Part shown: piece after piece, positions 1-9,996 of the stretch | Numbering within the stretch: the first letter of the stretch is position 1 | Layout: each line of letters starts with the position of its first letter | Assembly: GCF_001186125.1 (NCBI RefSeq) | Contig: NW_014040529.1 | Span: forward strand, 162,379 to 185,751 | DNA from: Sphaeroforma arctica JP610 | Taxonomy: Eukaryota; Opisthokonta; Ichthyosporea; Ichthyophonida | Direction of reading: 5' to 3' | Length of the DNA stretch: 23,373 nucleotides | Translations under genes and position numbers: made by a program | The notes under the pieces: generated by a model | The model's database searches: none | Told to the model about the DNA's origin: nothing | Seen by the model: the letters and a program-made list of their open reading frames with translations, nothing else

Positions 1-30
<30 letters not shown>
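1..30. repeat. (TA)n microsatellite
   Basis: The first 30 bases are an uninterrupted TA dinucleotide run, cut by the window edge. Confidence 0.95.
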
Positions 31-31
<1 letters not shown>

Positions 32-569
32 CACTCAAATGGAACCATGGTACTCAACACATAAGAAAATATAAATCATGCCAGATGTCCAGATGTGAGA
101 ACTAAACAATGCAAAAGTGTATTCGCTGTCACAATACGGTTTTGTACAAAGACAATACCTCGTAGCGTTCACACTTGCTTCTCAAACTTTCATTCTAGAG
201 CCTTTACTGGTAAGATCGAGAAATAACAATCCCCGTACAAGGCTAAATCTAGTGCTGACCGATCGGATGAAGATTCTTATAGCCACTATACAAGTATCGA
301 TGACAACGACGTTGACAAATCGCGTTCTAGTATTGCGATGACTATTATTTTAAAAATATTTTTTTTCTTGCGGCTTCTTTCTGATCTGATCGTGTAAGAT
401 CCGGTCTATTAAGGCGATATCAACGCTTTAGAGTAAATAAACGCGTAGGTAAATTCTAAGTATCGTAAAAATATCAAAGTAAATAAACGAAATGAGACTT
501 TTAGTAAAGTTAGGTATGCCTCATGAAAACAGCAATACTCTGAGGGATTGTGAGGCTGAGACATTACCT
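31..569. other. No clear gene; possible acidic exon
   Basis: AT-rich DNA without a convincing gene. One plus-strand stretch at about 243-345 reads as a Ser/Asp-rich acidic peptide (for example SADRSDEDSYSHY), preceded by a weak acceptor-like TACAAG. It could be a short exon or chance. A 12-base word, agtaaataaacg, occurs twice about 47 bases apart near 432 and 479. Confidence 0.3.
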
Positions 570-1150
570 ATATATAATCCTCTCAGTACTGTTTCCGCCG
601 AAGGGATTTTAATTAGTGTTTCGATGTCGCTCTATTAGAAACTATGGTAAATTTCATTGGGGCGAATCCGAGACACTCATAAAATCCTATCTTTAGAAGA
701 AAAGAAGTAAAAAAAATGCTCTTGATGTCCTTAGTTATTATCTTAACCAACAACTTGCCACTTATCAAGAATTACCGACTTAGCCTTCATCAGACTGGCA
801 CATCTGCTTGGTTGATCGGAGGATCAACTAGGTAACGTTAATAGTCCCTAGAAACCTATATTCGGTTGAGCCATCTCGCTACCGAAGTATTCAGATATAT
901 ATAAAGTTAGAAAATAAATATAGTTCTATTAATAGAACTAGACCAACTCTTATGTTTGGTATTTTACGGCCTTATAATGGCCTCGTCCAAATATCCGATA
1001 TGTAAAATGGAAAAGGTATTAATTAATAAAACTATTAAAAACCATTTAGGAGACTTTAGTTCCTCGTACTATTAAGAGTACGTTTATAATTTACGTACTG
1101 CTTAAGAGTACGTTTATAACAGAGTCTAATGTGGAGGCCCGGCTATTACA
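570..1150 (+). repeat. Dispersed repeat unit, possibly LTR-like
   Basis: The first part (570-844) is matched with scattered differences at 9095-9365, and the last part (978-1150) at 19532-19706, all in the same orientation. The middle (845-977) has no second copy in the window. The unit ends in a CA-type terminus (ctattaca) after a purine-rich stretch, which would suit a solo LTR. No matching TG start or target duplication could be fixed, so the class is open. Inside the last part, a motif of about 28 bases with agagtacgtttata occurs twice in tandem, and each copy can form a CGTACT/AGTACG hairpin. Confidence 0.7.
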
Positions 1151-1168
1151 ATCCTGAACCATTCATAA

Positions 1169-1459
1169 TTAAGATTGTAGCTGAGTTTCAAACAAAAGAC
1201 GTCGCTCATCAGGGGGGCATACACAGCCTTCACAAAATTCATCAGGTCGCTTAGCAAAACAACAGCCCCCTGTGATTGCGTAAGTGGTTTTTCCCCGATG
1301 CTCAACTATGTCGTCCTCCTTTCCACAGATTGGGTTACACACACTGTGCCACTTTTGTTTGCACATAGTGCATAAGCATGTCTCCGATTTAGGAATTACA
1401 GTTACGAGGCAAGGCCTACACTCCTGCTTACAAGTAACCCATTTAGGAAGCTCCGACAT
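1169..1459 (-). CDS. Small Cys-rich putative zinc-binding protein
   Basis: A 96-residue ORF opening with ATG (MSELPKWVTCKQECRPC). It has 14 cysteines spaced as C-x3-C-x2-C, then CLCTMCKQKWHSVC with a WH-x2-C core, then paired and CxxC cysteines near the C-terminus (FCEGCVC). This spacing is typical of zinc-binding PHD/RING-like or transposase-tail fingers, but I cannot assign a family. The start lies 10 bp from a 26-bp minisatellite that would form its promoter or leader, and the stop lies 19 bp from a dispersed repeat. It may be a short host gene, one exon of a larger gene, or a remnant of a transposon accessory protein. The dense Cys pattern argues that this strand really coded. Confidence 0.5.
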   Translation of the reverse strand: MSELPKWVTCKQECRPCLVTVIPKSETCLCTMCKQKWHSVCNPICGKEDDIVEHRGKTTYAITGGCCFAKRPDEFCEGCVCPPDERRLLFETQLQS

Positions 1460-1469
1460 TACCGGTAGT

Positions 1470-1635
1470 CTATGTGTGTGCGAGTTTGAGTGTGCCTATG
1501 TGTGTGCTAGTTTGAGTGTGCCTATGTGTGTGCGAGTTTGAGGGTGCCTATGTGTGTGCGAGTTTGAGTGTGCCTATATGTGTGCGAGTTTGAGTGTGCT
1601 TATGTGTGTGCGAGTTCGAGTGTGCCTATGTGTGC
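1470..1635. repeat. 26-bp minisatellite, about 6.4 copies
   Basis: Six head-to-tail units of 26 bases (core gtgtgtgcgagtttgagtg) with one to three substitutions each, followed by a partial unit. It abuts the start codon of the Cys-rich ORF on the minus strand. Confidence 0.95.
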
Positions 1636-1949
1636 CTGCATAATGTACCATTTAAAAAAAAAGTATTGTGTAAATACAATAAATAGTCATAATATCATTT
1701 ATAATATTATTTTCTTAAAATAAATGTCGATTTATACATTTTTATTAAAATAAATATCTACAATTTCAACGTTTCAAGAAATCACAATCGCCATGATTTG
1801 ATAAATCGGATCCAAACACAAGTTTTCTGCCCCAAATTTTGTAGGTATGGTCCTATTTAAAATTTACTCAACCCGATATCATGTCAGCCGAAATTTTAAA
1901 AATTCTGAATTTTAGGTAGGAGCAGATGTGTGAAAAATTGGGAATTGAG

Positions 1950-1970
1950 AATCCTGCGAATCGCAGGATT
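1950..1970. other. Perfect hairpin, 9-bp stem, 3-nt loop
   Basis: AATCCTGCG, loop aat, CGCAGGATT. It shares its stem core with a second hairpin 96 bp away. No T-run follows and its role is unknown. Confidence 0.8.
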
Positions 1971-2045
1971 GATTGAGAGGGTCTCATACAGTACCTAATT
2001 TTAGTACTAATAATTTCATTGTTTTTTTGGGTCGTTTTGTATTGA

Positions 2046-2066
2046 ATTCCTGCGACTCGCAGGAAT
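2046..2066. other. Perfect hairpin, 9-bp stem, 3-nt loop
   Basis: ATTCCTGCG, loop act, CGCAGGAAT. The stem core CCTGCG/CGCAGG and the loop size match the hairpin at 1950-1970, with one compensated base-pair difference. Confidence 0.8.
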
Positions 2067-3332
2067 GTCAGTCGGCACGGGTGATATGTGATATGTATAC
2101 TTCGCATTTCACAAGACTGTGACACTGAAGCAGCCATCAGCTGTGAGTGCACCAGGCATGAGACAATGCATGTCCCAGTCATCGGCTCACCGCCGATGGT
2201 GTACAGGAGGTATGCGACTTTGGATCACAACGTCGGTACATGTTCGTACAGCGCCCACTGGCCCAGTGCCCGGTCTGAGTCTCACACTCCCCAGCCCCCC
2301 GCACTCTTCTGGTAAATGGAAAAGTTGTCAATGTTCTTCCTTATGATGAATAAATGCATGTCGTAACTCTCTGTATGCAGACTTCAATAATAATAAAAAT
2401 AAACATAGCCTTCTTGTATGATTCAGGAGGCTATGAAATGATTGATGCAGGAGACACGTGAGAAGGCCTTTTTTTTAAAAGTTCCATCATGAAGGCAATT
2501 GCACGAGAGGTACTGGGCTCTGGGGTAATCGAAAATGAAAATCCACGAAAAGTGTGATTACTCCCCTCAATGTGAGATGTGGACTGTAACATATACAACC
2601 CGATCATCTGGAATCGCTTGCTAGATTAGGTGGATTTGAAATTTTCAATGTACCCGGAAGATTGGCTTTTAGTATAAACATGGATTTGAAACATTGACGA
2701 CAATAACCTGGTGTCTTGCTACAAAATGCTACCTTTGACTACTGGTTGCACTCATTTGCAGTACGTTCATCTTCCTAGCTGTGAATCTCTCCGTGTTTAT
2801 TTTATTCAAGTAAAGTGGCGCAGTACGCCTGAATTGGCACAACAACCTAGCGCATGCTAACCCTGCGAATAGAAATGCTTTTAATATATATCATAACTGG
2901 TACTCCGTGGTTCAAGTATTTAAACAGTATCTTGTACCGCAACAATTGAAGACGAACCCTCGTGCTTCACGTACGGTCTACTAATATGTGTCGATTTGCA
3001 TGTGCGAATTAGCGTTCTTCTCTCGCGAACGAACAACGTCTATCGCAGTCGGAAGCCTGGTCGGCCCTATTGTATGTATGACAGACGGTTGGCTGTTAAT
3101 AGTCTCATCACTTCGCTGGTATCGTCGCGTTATGTGAATGCTGTATCTTGAGGCATCCTAATATTGTGCTTTGCCCTTCTTTCTGTGAGCAGCAGTGTTT
3201 TACATACAATGCCGACCTGGGAATTCAATTGCTTTCCGTTGGTCAACAATATCTGGCAAACGAATTGTCAGGGGTCTGATGAAGCACCCGAATTGTTCAT
3301 AAATGTTAAAATGGGTCGGAACCCTCCCCTCC
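2067..3332. other. Intergenic, no supported gene
   Basis: Short overlapping plus-strand ORFs at 2088-2346 have no recognisable domain and differ in frame, so they are not called. The right end is downstream of the membrane-RGS gene. A minus-strand AATAAA (plus-strand tttatt, near 2797) is a possible but distant polyadenylation signal for it. Confidence 0.5.
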
Positions 3333-4985
3333 TTAGAAACGATCCAGCATATTCCTTTTCTCGATTATGGCCCATTTCTTGTACTCGAGACTGGTGTACA
3401 CCTCAGGCATACAATTGTCAACTATGAGTTTTGTCACGTGAGCTACGGCGTCGCGAAATAGGGGTTCGGTGGTTGCATAATATGTTCCCTCATTGTTAAT
3501 CAAGTCCAATATTTTCTGGCGACAACTTTGGTCTATATTAATTTGCAGAGGGCTGGATACCTCAATGAATTGTGCAGCTATCGAAAATACCATACTGATC
3601 GATAATGGAGCAGTCTTGTTGCAGGCATACACTGCGATCAGAAAGTCGACATGCTCTTCACATCGCAGTCGACGAGCTACATCCTGTACGATTCTCCGCT
3701 GCATGTCAAGTTAGAAACGATTTAGTAGGTGAACAAAATTCAATGAAGAGTGGTAGTATTAATCATTTTAGCTGAACTTAATCACACTTGCGGATAAATT
3801 TAAAGGTACTTTGAAAATGTGTGCTGGTTTTGTATGAGTATTTTTTTTACCAGTCGACCATACCGTGTTCTTGTTCTCGAGCAGTTCTTTGACGCCCTTG
3901 TTCCGGTTTTCGGCTTCTCGATAGTGCTCGCCTACCATGTCTATGTCTACCAGTGCGTTCCCAGAACTCCATTTGCGACTTAAAACCCTTACGACAATCA
4001 TCGCGAAACTCTCCATCGAAAGGGTCACCAACATGAACCACGGTTGGTAAAAATACAGATACCAATTGGCCGCTCTGTCTTCCTGGGTTATTACGTATAC
4101 AATTATTGCCCAAGCGGAGAGAGAAACTATAGTATAAGCCCTGAGGTTGCTAATGTAGTCTATGAAGCAATGACGCGCTTCCCGACCCTTCCAGGCACAG
4201 TAATAATAATGTATGTTATGAATAGCCAGAAGAGCGATCACCCCAGAGTAAAATTCGAATTCACTGCAAATGTGGTTTCCATTATACTCGCAGTACATCA
4301 AACTCACAAAGTGTGTGCAAAACCACACAACCACATATGCAATAGGTAGCACCCAGTATGGAACGCTAATACGTTGTTCGCAGAATAAATACTTGATATT
4401 ACTCATGCGTGCCAAATTTGGTATAAGAATCATATTAAAACAAAACGACAGACACAAGAACGACCAGAAAATAGCGGTCTCCCAATCTGAGTTCACGGTT
4501 CCAGTACTAAAGTCGATCGCTTTCAGGGGCATCATCTGGAGTGACAATGCAGCCGTCAATACTGTCACCACTTCTTGAAGTAACCCTATGCCAAGGAGGT
4601 GGAGAAAGAAATCGTGATCGCGGCTGCGGATCTCGGGTTCATTCCAGTATACAAGTACGAAGGCAAACAGGCAAAGGATAAAAATGATGGTGGGTATATG
4701 ACAGATGAGGATGTAGTCGAATTGCTTGCTGCCACCAGTCACTACGAGTATATTCACATTTTTTTCCGTCCCGTATGACACCCAGAAGAAAAGTGCTGCT
4801 ATGCCAAAGGCCAATGGATATACCAGCAAAGCCAGTAGAAAGGAATATCGGGTGGCCCTTTGACGTAACGCTTCGGACTTCTCTGCATAGGCTAGCTCCA
4901 AATCCCTTTGAGATACTGCGTTCGCACTACCTCCTGAACTGCTGTTGCACACGTTGTCCGTGATGGAGTTCACTTCTTGCTGCAT
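3333..4985 (-). CDS. Multi-pass membrane protein fused to RGS domain
   Basis: A two-exon gene: exon 1 is 4985-3864 (374 codons from an ATG) and exon 2 is 3698-3333 including the stop, giving about 495 residues. Exon 1 has a short polar N-terminus and eight hydrophobic stretches at about residues 48-70, 91-113, 126-149, 169-189, 208-231, 244-264, 281-300 and 309-334. A 7TM core plus one extra segment is one reading. The RGS domain starts near residue 366 (KELLENKNT), crosses the splice junction and continues with EEHVDFLIAVYACNK, then PLQINID and LFRDAVAHVTKLI, ending at TSLEYKKW. RGS domains speed GTP hydrolysis by G-alpha subunits; a membrane fusion would place that activity at a membrane and perhaps under ligand control. 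Compared with animal RGS4, from memory, the first contact Asn is His here, Asn in QINID is kept, and the Asp and Arg near the end appear as Asn and Glu. GAP activity is therefore uncertain. The ligand is unknown. Confidence 0.85.
3699..3863 (-). other. Intron of the membrane-RGS gene
   Basis: 165 bp. The donor ACG|GTATGG and acceptor CTTGACATGCAG|CGG, with a TTTCTAAC branch-point match about 15 bases before the acceptor, join the exons in phase 0. The junction reconstitutes a continuous RGS first helix. An alternative donor 13 bases downstream (CTG|GTAAAA) has a better intron start but the wrong phase for this acceptor. Confidence 0.75.
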
Positions 4986-5210
4986 TAGCGATCAGCAGAA
5001 TAAAAGTTTTTACAAGTGTTCACGTTGCTGCGTGAAAAACTCGTAAAATAACGGCGGCATTGTAGCTTAATGATAACGAAATCAACAAGATGGCTCCTTC
5101 ACTTAAAGGCAAGGATCGAACAAGACGCAACAGTATATAGCTATAAATAAAAATAATGATAATCCATAGATAGACGAAATAAAGCGAAATAAAATGTCCA
5201 TATTTATGGG
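4986..5210. other. Upstream region of the membrane-RGS gene
   Basis: 225 bp between the start codon and the simple-repeat block. AT-rich, with no core promoter motif I can assign. Confidence 0.4.
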
Positions 5211-5884
5211 TACATGAACGACATACATACATACATCCATAAATCCATACACAAATAATATATATATAGTTTATATACATATATATGTATGTATGTGTGT
5301 ATATACATATACATATAAAAATATTTATATATATAGATATATATATATGTGTGTGCGTGTGTGTTTGTATGTACGTATGTATATGTATGCATGTTTGTAA
5401 GTATGTATGTTTGGATAAAAATATGTTTGTATATAGATAGATATAAGTATATATATATATATATGTGTGTGTATGTATCTATGTATGTATACATACATAC
5501 ACACACACATATATATATATGTATGTATGTGTGTGTATGTGTGTATATATGTGTATGTGTATAAATAAATGTGTATGTGTATAAGTATGAGTATGAGTAT
5601 AAGTATGCGTATATGTGTATGTGTAAGTGTCTATATATGTGTATATGTGTATGTATGTGTATATGTATTTGCATGTGTATATGTATATGTATATGTGTAC
5701 ATGTGTATATGTGTATATATGTGTGTGTATATGTGTGCATGCGTATATATATATATGTGTGTATATGTATATGTGTACATGAGTACATGAGTATGTGTGT
5801 GTATTTATGTGGTGTGTGTGTGTGTGTGTGCGTGTGTATGTATTTATATATATATATATATATGTGTGTGTGTATGTGTTTATT

Positions 5885-5915
<31 letters not shown>

Positions 5916-6230
5916 ATGTATGTGTATAAGTGTGTAGGTAATATGTATGTACGTATGTATGTATGTATGTATGTGTCAAAATTTGCAAGGTTATATATAA
6001 TTGCACACACACACACTCATATATATATATATATACCTATACATATATATATATAATTTATGTATATATATATATATATATAATTTATGTATATATATAT
6101 TTATAATTTATATATATATATTTATATATAGATATAGATATATATATATCTATATCTATATATATATATAGATATATATATATATCGTTATAGATATATA
6201 GATATATATATATACATGTTAATGCCAAAC
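5211..6230. repeat. Long TATG/TGTA/TA simple-repeat block
   Basis: About 1 kb of purine-pyrimidine alternating sequence: TATG, TGTGTA, TA and late TATAGA/TATATC runs. Long ORFs on both strands (rich in Tyr, Ile, His and Thr, or Tyr, Val, Cys and Met) are by-products of the repeat. Such tracts can adopt Z-DNA or cruciform structures and are prone to length change. Confidence 0.95.
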
Positions 6231-6865
6231 ATATATATCTGTGCTCATACATACCCATATGTGTTTGGATATATGCATAAAAATCGAATTAGATGTCTGT
6301 ATACATGTACTACTTTTTTTTGTTGATATTATTATTTTTGTTGAAGTTTCAAGATGAAAGCTTATAACATCATGGACTGTATTGTTTTAAAATAGAATTG
6401 CATTTTTGTACATATCTGCATACACAGACGTCACAGTTTGTATGAGAGGTTTATGTGTGAAACTGAATTGTAATGGTTCTCCATAATTTGCTTATTGCCG
6501 CCCAATGCAGCCAATAGAAAGTGAATACAATTGTCAGTATATATACATACTGATACACATACTAATAGGTGATGACAATTTGAGAATAGATACAAGAACG
6601 CTCGTAAACATATATACATAACAGAACACGTCAAGAATTGTTTTCAAAGCACATCTATTGCAGCTATATATGTATCGTTTGGTATGAATGTAACAACATC
6701 AATTAAGCGTTTAAATCTACACCTTAGAGATTCGGTTACAATTTAATTCATACACGCACACGCACACAAACAAAGTGGTCATAGTGACGTACATATCTGC
6801 GGTGCGAAGCACAATCTGCAGTACGAAGTACGTGTCTGCATAAATGTATCAATCACGTATGTATT
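6231..6865. other. No supported gene
   Basis: AT-rich DNA. A 67-residue minus-strand ORF at 6634-6431 has no recognisable domain and no good splice acceptor, so it is left out. Confidence 0.4.
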
Positions 6866-7080
6866 AGCTAGTTCGTACACATGGTCTCTCAGATACTCGC
6901 CGGAATGAAACGGGCTACCATAGTAATATACTGTTCGTAGTAATCATATAGCACCTATCGATTCTTTACATAAAATCTTTCAATGCACGTTTACGCCAGC
7001 TAGTTCGTAAGCACAGCCTCTCACGTACTTGCCGGTGCGAGATGTGCCATCATAGTAATACATTGTTCATGGTATCATAT
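6866..7080. repeat. Diverged tandem duplication, about 132-bp period
   Basis: Copies at 6866-6949 and 6998-7080 share agctagttcgta, ctcgcc/cttgccgg, catagtaata and the end atcatat. Many substitutions suggest an old local duplication. Confidence 0.75.
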
Positions 7081-7304
7081 TGATTCCAGAACATATGCGG
7101 ATAAACACAAAGTTGGCGATAGATAAAACGTAGCCAACACGTACCACGACTTCTAGTCACGAGTGTACAAAATTAGTCTCAATAGACTTACTCTGGGCCT
7201 ATAACCGACACTGGTCAGCGTCAAAATGGAATATATAGACACGATTATGTTAAAAAGGTATACATGCAGATGTACCAGAAATAATAGGACTTATGTAGAC
7301 ATAC

Positions 7305-7436
7305 CTTATACACCTGTATTGAACTAAAGACAGCAGATCCATCCGTTGGTAGGTCAATCTTGCCGTTACAATCGACTTTGCTCGTTAAGGACATTGTCGA
7401 GACCACCTTAGTGTTCTCCCGATCGATACCGCTCAT
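7305..7436 (-). CDS. Putative first coding exon, unknown protein
   Basis: ATG at 7436 opens 44 codons (MSGIDRENTKVVSTM..., ending SSIQVYK), followed by a strong donor AAG|GTATGT at 7304. The frame continues upstream without a stop to 7493, but that stretch begins at GTG, so the ATG is preferred. The peptide is polar, with no recognised domain. No following exon could be identified towards lower coordinates before the simple-repeat block, so this may be a real first exon with a distant partner or a chance ORF. An alternative donor lies 9 bases upstream (CAG|GTGTAT). Confidence 0.4.
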
Positions 7437-7724
7437 AGTTAACACAGCACAGAGCGACTTCACTTCACAATTATCGATTGAACTTGAATGCACTTATCTA
7501 TCGCGTGCATAGTATAGACAGTATTATCATTTGGGTTTGCTCAGGTAAACGAAGAAGTATATACCCAGAGTCCCAGACTCAACTCTCAACTCGCCCAGTG
7601 TCCCCGCCAGAGTCCACCACCAGAGAAGTCCCAAGTTTGGCCAAGTCCTTTTAAAGTCCCAACCCCGCATAGCAAGATTCGAATTAACATATTATTTTTT
7701 ATTTATATCCATTACTCACTCACA

Positions 7725-7779
7725 GTCTCGACTCTCGACTCTCGACTCTCGAGTCTCTACTCTCTCTCTCTACGACATA
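7725..7779. repeat. (TCTCGAC)n then (TC)n
   Basis: Four 7-base units tctcgac/g followed by a CT run. The DNA just before it (7560-7670) is also rich in degenerate agtc/ccag words. Confidence 0.85.
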
Positions 7780-7926
7780 CTAAAATAAATACGATACTGT
7801 AACAGAGAGAGAGAGTATACAGTGAGTACTACTGTAACTCAACAGAGTACTATTTTTAAACTTTTTAAAAAATACATCGAACATAGCCTTCCTAACCTCA
7901 AACCGTTTTCCGTTAACACTATTGTA

Positions 7927-8143
7927 AATCGAATAAATATACGTTTACGATCAACTTTTATTCCAAATCCGGTCCCTTGTACGCTTATATGTGCACTTTA
8001 CGGGTCTAAAGATTTAAATGTGTACCGATTTTACCATAGGATCCAGTCCTATAAAAAGAACAGGTAGGCATTTCTGATCACCATATAACCGATATAACGT
8101 TTTAAAATTGAATAAATATGCGTTTACGTTCAACTTCTATCCC
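7927..8143. repeat. Direct repeat pair, about 180 bp apart
   Basis: The core gaataaatatgcgtttacg occurs at about 7931 and 8112 with one or two differences, and the match extends through caactt(t/c)tatcc. No gene is supported between them; an 81-codon plus-strand ORF at 7822-8067 starts at a non-ATG codon and shows no domain. Confidence 0.65.
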
Positions 8144-8230
8144 GTACCCCCATAACGTAATGAGCTTAGTAATAAGCCTGCTGTTGCATTCAGAAGGCTA
8201 TGCATATTTAGAACAAAAAGTAGATATTTG

Positions 8231-8463
8231 TTAAGACTGTGACCACTATGACTGCGACTCTCGACTGCGACCACTATGCCTGCGACTCTCGACTGCGACC
8301 GCTATGCCTGCGACTCTCGACTGCGACCACTATGCCTGCGACTCTCGACTGCGACCAGATAATATAAAAAATATTATCCCTATACCTGCGACCGGGTCTT
8401 GCGACCACTATGCCTACGACTCTTGACTGCGACTACCATGCCTGCGACTCTCGACTGCGACCA
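8231..8463 (+). repeat. 28-bp minisatellite
   Basis: Units of tgcgactctcgactgcgacc plus actatgcc repeat about six times. They are interrupted at about 8357-8385 by an AT-rich segment and a variant unit containing gaccgggtcttgcgacc. An inverted relative lies at 17276-17385. Confidence 0.9.
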
Positions 8464-9015
8464 GTAACACTGCCTCTCTCACAAATGTTTCTATTGTCAT
8501 ACCTACGGTGAGAGATACAGAGTAACGGAGTGATAGAGTAGTAATAGTATTATTATAAATACCTACCGTGCAACCAACACCCTTTCAAATTAAAGAAAGG
8601 GAGAAATATATAAATGATACATGCCGTTGAGAATTATTTGTCATTAGGACGATGTGCCACTAATGAACCGGCATTGTATGGCACACGGGCTTTGTGTAAC
8701 TAGGTATGTACTATTCATTGTCTGTCGAAAGAATCTATCAACAAAAAATGGCAATTCATAATCATGGCTTTATACTCATAATTGATTTTTTTATTTATGT
8801 TTCCACCCTTCTCAGATTTGTCGATTGAGTATGCAAGGAAAGAAGAAGAGCTTGTGACGTACAGGTATAGTATGCTGTATATTCTTTCATATATCATTCC
8901 GATTGTTAAATTGGTGTCATTCCCAATCTCACTGCCATATATTGCTTGTATTCACTCACAGACTCACTGAACAGCATGAATGAAATGCTTCTGGAAATGT
9001 GTATTCGACCGTTGT
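8464..9015. other. No supported gene
   Basis: Two opposed 60-residue ORFs (8715-8970) overlap each other and carry no recognisable domain. Nothing else is supported. Confidence 0.4.
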
Positions 9016-9019
9016 AAAA

Positions 9020-9094
9020 GAACGGAAGGCAGATCCGTTGTATGTGACATCAGAGAGTGGAAGGCCGTTTCGTTCGATGTGACATCAGAGAATG
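9020..9094. repeat. 35-bp tandem duplication
   Basis: Two copies containing ggaaggc, ccgtt and atgtgacatcagaga (starting at 9042 and 9077), immediately before the dispersed repeat. Confidence 0.75.
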
Positions 9095-9365
9095 ATATAT
9101 AATCCTCTCAGTACTGTTTCCGCCGAAGGGATTTTATTTGGTGTTTCGTTGTCGCTCTACTAGAAACTATGGTATATTTCATTGGGGCGAATCCAAGAGA
9201 CTAATAAAAACCTATCTTTAGAAGAAAAGAAGAAAACAAATCTTGATGTCCTTAGTTATTATCTTAACCAACAAATTGCCATTTATCAAGAATTACCGAC
9301 TGAGCCTTCATCAGACTTGCACATCTGGTTGGCTGATCGGAGGATCAACTAGGTAACGTTAATAG
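9095..9365 (+). repeat. Second copy, first half of dispersed repeat
   Basis: Matches 570-844 from atatataatcc to ggtaacgttaatag with scattered differences. In this copy the last 150 bases read as a clean peptide frame (for example LDVLSYYLNQQIAIYQELP) ending at a stop by ggatcaactag. The 570-844 copy is interrupted in that frame. It may derive from the end of a mobile-element ORF. Confidence 0.75.
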
Positions 9366-9373
9366 ATACTTCC

Positions 9374-9412
9374 CACGAATCAAATCCATCGACCCCAACA
9401 AATGCCAGCAAT
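9374..9412 (+). repeat. 39-nt inverted LINE sliver
   Basis: 37 of 39 bases match the reverse complement of 12573-12611, an internal part of the adjacent LINE. It sits 8 bases beyond the LINE 3' end, in opposite orientation to the element. Confidence 0.8.
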
Positions 9413-9419
9413 AAAACCC

Positions 9420-9996
9420 CTATTTATTTCAAAAATGGCAAGTATGTATGATACAAAGTATGAACATATGGAATGGCTCTCATAGTCGCTGTAGTGGTTC
9501 AGGAAAGATTGATGGGAAGAAGTGGTCAGTAAATTCCCGTTTGAAGCTTGGGCCAAGTGAGTCCACAATGGAAGATATGTGCTGAGTCAATTCGGGCCGG
9601 TGTTGACAAAACACTGTTACTATCGAATGTTCCATATATTCGCTTGCTGACCTACTAAGTACAGTACACACCTCTGTGGTATGTATCGGGTCTGCGCCGT
9701 GTAGTGCCGCGGAATGAGTTAGTGCAGAGTACGAAATACCGAGAAGGACCAGGTTATCCGTCATAATCCGGTCGAGAAGCGAGGATGGGGGTAAGCCAAT
9801 GCCGCACCAGACCACGGATGAATTCGGTATGTGTTGGCTGGCCTGGATCGGAAGTATCATAGTCGGAACCAACAAGCGCGATGATTTGGTTTGAACCGAT
9901 ATTTGGAATTAGTACTTCAACAGGTATGGGGAGCATTTGTTGATGTGTCAGGGACGGGTGAGGGTATGGTGGTTCTTCAACATGCTGGAGAAAAGA
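9420..9996 (-). other. LINE 3' UTR
   Basis: About 580 bp from the ORF2 stop to the AAATAAATA end. A 131-codon open frame (9875-9480) is also open in the copy at 20540-20935. The differences between the copies in that frame are mostly replacements (about seven against two silent), so it is probably not a selected protein. The end contains an AATAAA-like signal rather than a long poly-A. Confidence 0.6.

Noticed and set aside
2088-2346. Two overlapping plus-strand ORFs of 75 residues
   Set aside because: Different frames, no domain, no splice context; compositional by-products.
5204-6056. ORFs of 270 and 161 residues on opposite strands
   Set aside because: They are translations of the simple repeat, with His/Thr/Tyr/Ile or Tyr/Val/Cys periodicity and no domain.
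9480-9875. 131-residue ORF conserved in two LINE copies (also 20540-20935)
   Set aside because: It lies in the LINE 3' UTR, and most differences between the copies change residues, so there is no sign of selection on the protein.
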